Source: G963704535 sp963704535 | GTDB lineage: Bacteria > Chloroflexota > Chloroflexia > Chloroflexales > Roseiflexaceae | Reading direction: 5' to 3' | Assembly (NCBI GenBank): GCA_963704535.1 | Contig: OY969916.1 | Coordinates: 2,790,001-2,854,000, forward strand | Length of the DNA: 64,000 nt | Made by a program: the position numbers and the translations under genes | The notes under the pieces: generated by a model | Database searches by the model: none | The model's input: only the letters and a program-made list of their open reading frames with translations | Told to the model about the DNA's origin: nothing | Part shown: positions 34,153 through 42,300 of the stretch, piece after piece | How the letters are laid out: every line of letters starts with the position of its first letter | How positions within the stretch are numbered: position 1 is the first letter of the stretch

Positions 34153-34550
34153 CGGCCACCTCCTCCGTTAGGAAGGAATGTGGTGACGAATTGGGCGACA
34201 TCCACCATAGAGAACGGCTTGGCCAGATAGCCGTCGAGTTTGAGCACCTCTGTATGCCGTTTCAGATCGCCTTCGTCCATGGCCGAGAGGAGGATGACGC
34301 GAGTCGTCGGCGAGCGTGTCTTGATGGTCGTCGCCAGGGGGAGGCCGGCCATGTCCTGGAGACGGACGTGGACGAAGGCCAGCACGATGGGGTGCTCCGT
34401 CAGGAGATTGAGCGCGCGCTGTGTGTCATCGGTGGTCACAGTCTCGTAGCTGGGAGCTGTATACCGCACCATATGCAGCAGAAGTTCGCCAACATCCGGC
34501 TGATCACCCACCACCAGGATGGTGGGACGAATAACGACTTTTTCGGCCAT
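34149..34550 (-). CDS. Degenerate receiver (pseudo-receiver) protein
   Basis: A 133-residue receiver-fold protein starting MAEKVVIRPTILVVGDQPDV. Where the phospho-accepting Asp should be it has LAFVHVRLQDMAG, with His in place of Asp. The acidic pair is also reduced (GDQP). The Lys of YLAKPFSM is kept. It probably works by binding rather than phosphorylation. It is first in the operon, behind a ~145-nt leader with a conserved hairpin. Confidence 0.75.
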   Translation of the reverse strand: MAEKVVIRPTILVVGDQPDVGELLLHMVRYTAPSYETVTTDDTQRALNLLTEHPIVLAFVHVRLQDMAGLPLATTIKTRSPTTRVILLSAMDEGDLKRHTEVLKLDGYLAKPFSMVDVAQFVTTFLPNGGGGR

Positions 34551-34554
34551 GTGT

Positions 34555-34705
34555 CACCGTTGCACGATAGCACGCCGGCCTCAGCACCTTGCATGGACAG
34601 GCGAGGGGTGCTACCATGCAGGCAGGCGCAAGCCAAGTACATACACGGAAGCCCGCCTCCCTGCTTGCTGGCAGAGGCGGGTTTTTCGTTGGGGAGAGTA
34701 TAGCA
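34555..34705 (-). promoter_or_regulatory. Shared promoter-leader element, copy L1
   Basis: A TGCTATACTC extended -10 (TATACT at 34702-34697) is followed by CCAACGAAAAACCCGCCTC, a loop and GAGGCGGGCTTCCG, i.e. a GC-rich hairpin at the start of the transcript. It then runs ~110 bases to the start codon at 34550. On the opposite strand the hairpin followed by TTTTTCG would act as a terminator. Similar elements precede 37744 and 39374. Confidence 0.6.
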
Positions 34706-34852
34706 CACCACACTATTCCCGACCCCCTTCGGCTCCCATCCCGCAACCTTTCACCCCTTGTCGTTCCCGCTCCATCTCCCCTCCTGCGCGCTGACCCGCC
34801 CGCACAATCTACAACGATACTCGGCGGGTCGCCGACTACGGAGCCAACGACG

Positions 34853-34898
34853 ACGCCGGCGGGGAGCTTCCCCGCCGGCGTCTGTTTGCGCGCAAACA
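34853..34898 (-). terminator. Hairpin plus TGTTTGCGCGCAAACA palindrome
   Basis: GACGCCGGCGGGG pairs with CCCCGCCGGCGTC, adjacent to the 16-bp palindrome at 34883-34898. It lies 26 bases past the stop of the MmeI-like gene and copies the arrangement at 32493. Confidence 0.65.
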
Positions 34899-34924
34899 TT
34901 CATACGAGCCTACGCAATCGTGCG

Positions 34925-37744
34925 CTAGGTCTCCTCGTCCGGCTGTGTGGTGGTCGCGGCCACCCCGCCCTGCGCCGCCGCGCGCTCCAGATTCAGCGCC
35001 AGCAGCCGCGCCAGGATCTCCTCGTCGCTCAGATCGTGCGGCCAGCCGTAGGCGTCCAGCACGGCGCGATCGAGTTTCTTATGTGCCAGGTCCAGCCAGG
35101 TCGGGCGCTGATTGTACAGGTTGGTGAGAGTCCGCTTTTTCAGCTCGGCCGCGTCCGCGCCCTCCGGGTTCAGCCAGCGGTCGCGCTTCTCGACCAGCTC
35201 GCGGGCGGCCAGAGCAATCGCGGCGACACGCGGATCATCGGCGGGCTCGCGGCCAGGTGGCCAGGGGAAGGGGAAGGTTTGGAAAGTTGTGGTGGGTGTA
35301 TAGGTTGAATCATTACCCTTACCTATCCAGCTACCCATAGATAGTGACCAAATCTCGTGCAGTCGTGAGTGAAGTATCCCGAAGAAATAATCATCGTCTC
35401 TGCCGAAAACCACTAACTTCTGGTCTGGAATTACCGGATGACGCAACCAAACAAACAGACGATATTTAGCAACCTGTGCTGTTGCTATAAACCTAGGCAA
35501 ATTGGATATAGCGTTTCGCATACCAGGGGCAAACTCTCCAAATATCCACCATCTTTCCCTCCTTCTATCTCTTCTAACGGTGTCACGAGATGGCTTGACA
35601 TGCTTTCTTACATACTCGAAGGGTTCTACGTACTCACAAGCGGCCTCCATAGGCATCTCATTAAAATCAATAATCCACATATTTCGCGAATGGCTAGTAA
35701 CATCAGAGCCATTCATCCAAGGTTTCACAACATCACTATTTGGATGCCCATTAGGATTACCTCCTGAATTTAATAGCTTTTGTGCAACTTCGGCTGTGAT
35801 ATCGAACTCGCCTACTCTTGAAACTCCTCTGAATGCAATCCCTTGATTTTCCTGAAGTAGTGTTGCTCTTGTCAAATCGTTGCTCGCGGTAAGGTTAGTA
35901 TTAATAATTTGGACAGTTTTGCCATCCAATTCTCTGTGCATCTCTTTACCCAAGTCGAAGCCAATTATTGCAACCCGAACTGATGCTCCGTTTAGGACCC
36001 ACTCTCTATCGCTCCAAGCCATGAAGATGTCACCTGTTTTCTTGATTTGCTCAAGGGTATTTCTGTTGAAACCATCACTTATCGAATTAGTTGCAATTAA
36101 GCCAACACGTTTTATACGCTGGTTTTCCAGCGAAGTCCGTGCTTTTTCAAACCAATAGCAGACTAAATCGCTAGTACCTCGAACTCTAGGGTTATACAGG
36201 TTCCTCAGGGTAAATGTGTAGTTTTCCCCAAGCTCTTGTATCATTTTGCGATTGCCTAAAAACGGTGGATTCCCAATCACCACATCCGCTTCCGGCCATG
36301 CTGGCTCGATCGGCCGTCCCTGCTCGTCGAACGCCAGGATCGCGTCCATATGCCGAATGGTATCGAGCGGCTTGAGGATCGGCTGACTCGGCTGCCCGAA
36401 GCCATTATCCCGTAGCCATTGAATGTAGCCGATCCAGACGGTGATCTGGGCAAACTCGTAGGCGTAGTCGTTGATCTCGATGCCGCGGAGCTGCTCGGGG
36501 CCGACCTGGGGGAAGAAGGTGCCCGCGCCCACGTCGCCAGCGAACGTGATCACCGCCTTCTCCAGATCCAGGAGCTGCTTGAGCGCGACATAGAGGAAAT
36601 TGCCGCTACCACACGCTGGATCGAGCACGCGCACCTGGGCGATCTCCTGGGCCAAACCAGTCAGCAGCCCTTGCAACTCGTTTTGTAGTCGCGTGCGCTG
36701 GCCACCCGTCGCCACATCGCGCCGCGCCGCAAGCTCGCGGGCCTGGGCCTGAACCTCATCCCAGCGCCTCCGCAGCGGGGCCATCAGCACCGGCTCGACA
36801 ATCAGCAGGATGTCGTCGCGGCTGGTGTAGTGCGCGCCGAGCTGCGAGCGCTTGGCAGGATCGAGACTGCGCTCAAACAGGGTGCCCAGAATTGACGGCT
36901 CGATCGATGACCAGTCCAGCGTGCTGGCTTTCGCCAGGATGTCGAGCCCGTCGCTGTCCAGTTCCAGCACCGTATCGTCGTCGAACAGCCGCCCATCGAA
37001 GTGCGGGATGTCTTCCATGCTAAAAAAGCCGCCGCTCGCCATGGTCGCAAAGAGCTGGCGTAGTTGCTCGGCGAACAGCGGCGCGCGCTTGCGGGTGCTG
37101 CTGATCAGGCGCGAGAACAGGCCATTGGGCAGCAGGCCGATATCCTCGGCGAAGAGGCAGAACAGCAAGCGGATCAGGAAGTGGGCGATGCGCTGCGGGT
37201 CCTCGCCGTAGCGACGCAGCAGCGTGGCCAGGCGGGCGAACTCCTCTGCGGCTTGCTTAGTGACCTGCTCGGTGGTCTGGGGCGCGCGGAACGCCTCGGG
37301 CTCATAGAAGACATCGCGCAGGCGCTTCTGGCCCACCGGCGTGAGCAGGTCGTCAAGGGTGAGCGTGAACACCTGCTTGATGGTGTTGGTGAAGTTGGTG
37401 TGGATGACGATCTGCTGAATATCGCTCACGATCAGCAGCGGTGGGTTCTGGAGTGACTCACGGTATTGGAGGAGCTGCTGGTAGGCTTTGTCGAGGTCGG
37501 CATGCGGCCCCTTGTACTCCCAGGCGAAGTGGCCCTTCTTCCACACGTCGGCCCAGCCCTGGCCGCCGCGCTGCTTGTCAGCGCCGGCCTCAAACGCCAG
37601 GCTGCCGTCGCGGTTCTCGCCGGGTGTCTCGTGGCCGAGCAGCCGACAGAGATCGATGAAGTGTTCCTGGGAGACGCTGCGCTCTTTGCGCGTATCGCCG
37701 CGCCATTTGGCGACAAACTGCTGGGGGATGATGGTCGGTGGCAT
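34925..37744 (-). CDS. MmeI-like type IIL restriction-modification enzyme
   Basis: The 939-residue product starts MPPTIIPQQFVAKWRGDT. The N-terminal nuclease motif is Asp66-x9-Glu76-x-Lys78 (DVWKKGHFAWEYK), as in MmeI. A helical linker leads to the adenine methyltransferase: motif I DPACGSGNFL (~373) and motif IV NPPFLG (~491). The C-terminal part holds the target-recognition region and ends RAAAQGGVAATTTQPDEET. Such enzymes methylate and cut DNA in one chain and act in phage defence. The recognition region (~35280-36250) is much more AT-rich than both ends of the gene, a sign of recombination. Its start codon lies 138 bases behind promoter-leader L2. Confidence 0.88.
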   Translation of the reverse strand: MPPTIIPQQFVAKWRGDTRKERSVSQEHFIDLCRLLGHETPGENRDGSLAFEAGADKQRGGQGWADVWKKGHFAWEYKGPHADLDKAYQQLLQYRESLQNPPLLIVSDIQQIVIHTNFTNTIKQVFTLTLDDLLTPVGQKRLRDVFYEPEAFRAPQTTEQVTKQAAEEFARLATLLRRYGEDPQRIAHFLIRLLFCLFAEDIGLLPNGLFSRLISSTRKRAPLFAEQLRQLFATMASGGFFSMEDIPHFDGRLFDDDTVLELDSDGLDILAKASTLDWSSIEPSILGTLFERSLDPAKRSQLGAHYTSRDDILLIVEPVLMAPLRRRWDEVQAQARELAARRDVATGGQRTRLQNELQGLLTGLAQEIAQVRVLDPACGSGNFLYVALKQLLDLEKAVITFAGDVGAGTFFPQVGPEQLRGIEINDYAYEFAQITVWIGYIQWLRDNGFGQPSQPILKPLDTIRHMDAILAFDEQGRPIEPAWPEADVVIGNPPFLGNRKMIQELGENYTFTLRNLYNPRVRGTSDLVCYWFEKARTSLENQRIKRVGLIATNSISDGFNRNTLEQIKKTGDIFMAWSDREWVLNGASVRVAIIGFDLGKEMHRELDGKTVQIINTNLTASNDLTRATLLQENQGIAFRGVSRVGEFDITAEVAQKLLNSGGNPNGHPNSDVVKPWMNGSDVTSHSRNMWIIDFNEMPMEAACEYVEPFEYVRKHVKPSRDTVRRDRRRERWWIFGEFAPGMRNAISNLPRFIATAQVAKYRLFVWLRHPVIPDQKLVVFGRDDDYFFGILHSRLHEIWSLSMGSWIGKGNDSTYTPTTTFQTFPFPWPPGREPADDPRVAAIALAARELVEKRDRWLNPEGADAAELKKRTLTNLYNQRPTWLDLAHKKLDRAVLDAYGWPHDLSDEEILARLLALNLERAAAQGGVAATTTQPDEET

Positions 37745-37890
37745 GGGCGCACCCCGCGACAGCGCCGCGCCTTGCCCCGAGATGGGATGGATGCTAGAAT
37801 AGACAGGCACGCAGCACAAGCGAATATGCAGAAGCCCGCCCGAATGCTTGGCCGCTCTGGGTGGGTTTTCTGTTGTCCAGGAGTATAGCA
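37745..37890 (-). promoter_or_regulatory. Shared promoter-leader element, copy L2
   Basis: TATGCTATACTC (TATACT at 37887-37882) is followed by ACAACAGAAAACCCACCC, a loop, then GGGCGGGCTTCTGCAT. Further on come TTGTGCTGCG, CTATTCTAGCA and GGGGCAAG. Each of these blocks recurs in order in L3. Confidence 0.7.
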
Positions 37891-38060
37891 TAGGACGTAC
37901 GGCTGCGAATCGCGTGCCCTTTGGGCCTTTGAACTGGGGTGCTATGGTCTGCGGCTTGTTGAGCCTAGAGGGTTGACCGGGGATTATGTGGGCGGGCGCA
38001 ACCGACAGCGCGGCCGACTGATTGCCGAGTAGGGCTGCTCGACTATGATAGGAAACCTGT

Positions 38061-39038
38061 GTGAAGACAAAGCAACCACCGCCGGCCACATTCGCTGACT
38101 ACGCCGACCTTGCCGATAGCAGCGGCGCCGGGACGCTGGCCGCCATGCTCCGCACCTGCATCCCTCATCAGCCGCTGCCGCCAGTTCCCACAACTGACCC
38201 ACGGCCGGCACTCGATCGACTGCGCCGCCTGGTCGAGCAGACGACCGCGCTCCGCATCCACTACGATCCAAGCTTCAAGACCTGGGGCTATGGGCCAGAC
38301 CACCGGCACACGATCGAAGGATTCCCGCACCTGGCCCACGCACTCGTCGCCGGCATCCGCTACCAGATCGCCCCCATCGAGCCGTTCGCCCTGCGCATCG
38401 CTACACGCGAGGACTGGGCATGGTTGAAAGGCTTTCCTGACTCTAGCTCAAATGGTGTACGCCTCTTTCGCCTCTATGAGGATGCGCGGCTGTACTGGCA
38501 TGTGCCCGGAGCTGAGATGCTCTTGCTGCTCTATGTGGAACCTGCGGAGTTCGGGCGTACCACCCCGGCCGTCGCGGGCTTCTGTTTCTTCGGCAGCAAT
38601 ATCCTGGGCATTATCGAGAGCCGCTACGCTGGCGGTGGGAGCCTGATGATCTCTTGGCTCCAGGAGCGCGCGCCGTACCTGATCGCGCACCATGTCCTGA
38701 GTGATCAGAGCGTTAGCTTCCTGACGCGCAACGGGTTTGTCGCGGTACAGCCGCCACTCCCAGAGCACATTCTACCGATGCTGCGAATGGAGTTCCCCAA
38801 AGCCACTTCCGCTGAGGGGCACGATGGCCGCCAGCGGATCATGGTTTGGCCGGCGAGTCTCGCCGAAGATGCTCATCTTGTTGCGACTCACCTGTCAGCG
38901 GCTCATCTCAAGTGGTGGCACACGCGACGGAGGCGGATGCAGCGCGACGATCCCGAAGAGCTGGCCCACGTTGCCGATTTCATGTGGCGCGCATTTGGTA
39001 CTCAGATAAGGATGCCTTTGGTGGAAGAAGAGGAGTAA
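38061..39038 (+). CDS. Hypothetical protein, 325 residues
   Basis: The start is GTG (VKTKQPPPATFADYADL), with AGGAAA upstream. A TATGAT -10 lies at 38044. The N-terminal half is helical and Pro-rich. The middle (EMLLLLYVEPAEFGRT, AVAGFCFFGSNILGIIESRY) and the following SVSFLTRNGFVAVQPP could be a degenerate GNAT acetyltransferase fold, but motif A is not clear. It is divergent from the MmeI-like gene, and no partner is obvious. Confidence 0.6.
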   Translation: MKTKQPPPATFADYADLADSSGAGTLAAMLRTCIPHQPLPPVPTTDPRPALDRLRRLVEQTTALRIHYDPSFKTWGYGPDHRHTIEGFPHLAHALVAGIRYQIAPIEPFALRIATREDWAWLKGFPDSSSNGVRLFRLYEDARLYWHVPGAEMLLLLYVEPAEFGRTTPAVAGFCFFGSNILGIIESRYAGGGSLMISWLQERAPYLIAHHVLSDQSVSFLTRNGFVAVQPPLPEHILPMLRMEFPKATSAEGHDGRQRIMVWPASLAEDAHLVATHLSAAHLKWWHTRRRRMQRDDPEELAHVADFMWRAFGTQIRMPLVEEEE

Positions 39039-39225
39039 AGGTGAAAGTGGAACAAATGTGTTGGCTTTCATGTGGGTTATCCCAATCAGCCTCATCGGCT
39101 TGGGCCTGACTCTGACTATCGTTCTCTTGTCGAGCACTACAACTCTGCTACACATCATCAAAGCAGTGGGCAACCACGATAGGCCCACTTTTGCACCATC
39201 CTCCTCATGCTCGCAGCATCCCTAT

Positions 39226-39373
39226 GCTATACTCTGACAACACAAAACCCACTCGTCGCCGGGAAGCAGGTGAGTGGGCCTTGCGCATCTGTTTTGTTGT
39301 GCTGCGCTATTCTAGCACCGCCCTGACCGCAGGGCAAGCTGGAGCTACGTAGCGCCGCCACTTGTGGGCGCTT
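39226..39373 (+). promoter_or_regulatory. Shared promoter-leader element, copy L3
   Basis: CCTATGCTATACTC (TATACT at 39229-39234) is followed by ACAACACAAAACCCACTC, a loop, then GTGAGTGGGC, TTGTGCTGCG, CTATTCTAGCA and AGGGCAAG. Its start codon lies 140 bases from the -10, as in L1 and L2. It is the plus-strand copy, reading into the CHAT-STAND gene. Confidence 0.7.
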
Positions 39374-42300
39374 ATGACTGTGCTGATTTCATCCTGCGCT
39401 GATCTTGAAATCCAGCTTCGACGTGCTGGTGATGCTTACACGGTCGAACTACGCTTCAGCCCGGATGGCAACACCGATCACCAGATCACGCCTGATGAGT
39501 TGGCGGCGGTGCGATTTGATTTCGAGCACCTGCGTAGTCTGAAGCCTGATACCGCCGCGTATGGCCGGCTGCTCGGTGAAAGCCTCTTTGCCGACCCTTC
39601 GCTACTAAAAGCATTCGACCTCGCTCGTGCGACCGCCCATGCACGCGATATTCCGTTGCGCCTGCGCCTCTTCATCAACTCTAGCGTGCAAGAACTCCAT
39701 CGCCTGCGCTGGGAAACCCTCTGTGACCCCCAGGATGGGACACCCTTGCTGATGGGCGAGTCGATCCGCTTCTCGCGTTATCTGAGTAGCCCGGACTGGC
39801 GGCCCGTCGAGCGCTCTCTGCGCAGTGCTCTTCGCGCCCTGGTCGTCATTGCCAATCCACGCGGGCTGGACATGTACCAGCCTGGTGGTCGTCCACTCGC
39901 GCCGATCGATGTTCAGGGCGAACTGGATCGAGCGCGCGCTGGTCTGGGCGAGATCCCCGTCACCCCGTTGGCTTCTGCGGGCAGTGCGACGCTTGACAAC
40001 CTGGCCGCCCATCTGCGCGATGGGTACGATGTCCTCTATCTGGTCTGCCATGGTGCGCTGATCGCTGATCAGCCCCAGCTCTGGCTGGAGGATGCCGCTA
40101 GCCAGGTCGCTGTTACCTCCGGCACTGATCTGGTTGCTCGGTTGCGCGAACTGCAAAAACGTCCACGGCTCATCGTGCTGGCCTCCTGTCAAAGTGGCGG
40201 CACCGAGGAAGGGCCGAGGCTGAGTGATGCGAGCGGAGCACTGGCAGCATTAGGGCCGCGTCTGATGGAGGCCGGTATTGGGGCGGTCGTGGCAATGCAG
40301 GGCAGCATCAGCATGGCGACGGTCGAGCAGTTGATGCCGGTGTTCTTCCGAGAGCTTGCGCGTGATGGACAGATTGATCGCGCCATGGCAGTCGCGCGTG
40401 GTGTTGTGCGCGACCGTTTCGACGGATGGATGCCAGTGCTGTGGATGCGTATGCGTCATGGGCAACTTTGGGCCTTGCTGACCCCAACTTTATTAGACCC
40501 AATTACGCAGATGTTGCATCCGACCTCGCCACTCTTTCGAGCCGTAGTCCTGCGCATGGTTGAGGATGAGGCAGTCTTCGGTGGGCGTGATGCCGAACTA
40601 GCGGCCCTCGATGCCTTCCTAGTCCACGACAAAGGCTATGACAACTGGCGGGCCGAGCAAAATCAGTGGTTGACTCAGTCCTTTCGATCAGAGGCTGAGT
40701 TGCATGCACGCTTTGGGCAGATCCTGAACATCGGCCAGGAAGGAATCAGGCTTATTGAGCGCCGAGAAGCTTGGCAGAAGCTTGATTCTTGGTTCAGCTC
40801 TTGGAAAGACGATCGACGACCAATTGTTGTCCTCGGACAAGAAGGTGATGGAAAGACATGGGCAGTCGCCTCTTGGGTTCAGCGTAAGATAGTACACGAT
40901 CCCGAATGCCCATCGGTTGGCTTCCTGTCTTCAGCCGAGCTACAGACGAACGAGCCTTTGGACATCATCGTGCAGGTGGTTGCTCAACACTCAGGAGGAA
41001 TGAACGGAGAGCAGGTACGCAAGCGCGTTAAGTATTGGTTGCAGAGTAGCAATACTACTACCCCATTGTTCTTGTTGGTGCTCGATGGCATCAACCAGCG
41101 ACCTGATGTCCGTTGGTGGCGTGCGCTCCTAGAACGGCTGATCGTCGAACCATGGAGCAATTCTCTTGCTGTGGTCGTTACCTGTCGCACGGGATACTGG
41201 GAGAACTTCGCTTCACTCCGCTCAATTAAAGCTATTCCCTATACCCTTCAACCCTATGATGACCGCGAACTAGACGCAGCACTAGCAGCTTACAATCTGC
41301 GCCGTGCCGATATTCACCCAGACCTTTTGTGGTTTGTGCGAAAGCCGCGATTCTTCGATCTCTTGGTGCGACATCGAGAGCGCCTTGCCGAAAGTGGTGA
41401 TGTCACCGTTGCTCGGCTGATCTATGAAGACTGGCGTGATCGCTTAGATCGAAAGGGCAATCTTGCTCTCACTGACAAGGATTTTCAAAATCTCCTGCGC
41501 GATCTGGCGATCAAGTACCTTGGTGGTGAAGCATCTGTTGGCAAGAGACAGCTCATCGATTCACTACTATTTGCAGATGAGCAGGTAGTTGAAGAACTAC
41601 GCACGAGCGGTGTTTTCCGCGAACACAATGGTAGATTTCAAGTGCAGGAGCCACATCTCATTTTTGGTCTGGCTCTACTGCTTGTTGAGCAGGTGGAAGA
41701 CGCGACTCATTCTGGCAAGAATGTAGCCGAGACGATCGCTGGATGGCTAGAGCCGCACGCAGCAATGGACATCGAGGCGCAAATTTGTGAGGCCGCGGCA
41801 CTTCGAGCACTAGAGATGCCTAACCTGCCAACCTCAGCCAAAGTAGCACTTTTACACGCCTGGATAACAAGCCAGAATCTTGGACCGCAAGTCGAAACAA
41901 ATTTGTCCGCTTATTTTCCAATTGATCCAACAAGCTACTTTGAGCTTGCGGAAACCATCTGGTCTGATACCTTCAATCATGCGAGGGGCCAGCAAATATT
42001 GATGCGGACATTCCTGCGCTGGATTCTGGAGACGAAAGAAGCACTGCTACCACTTTGGAGAGAACGCTTTGAACGCTGGCTTGGATTTGTCCACCGCTTT
42101 TATTACCCGTATCTGGGCAAGAGAACAGAAGAGGAAGCCTACGAGATTCAACAAGCCATCATAGAACGGCTAGGAGCAGAGCTTGAACTTGGTAGCTTTG
42201 CTTTCGCAGGTTATCAACTTACTGCCATCGATGATGACGGACTGATGCGCTTGGGCCGGGTAGCACTTGGGCTTATTTCATATGTGCCACACGAGCCATT

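Noticed and set aside
34560..34700. T-box or tRNA-like structure in leader L1
   Set aside because: GGGGTGCTACC resembles the T-box sequence only loosely, and the other leader copies do not share it.
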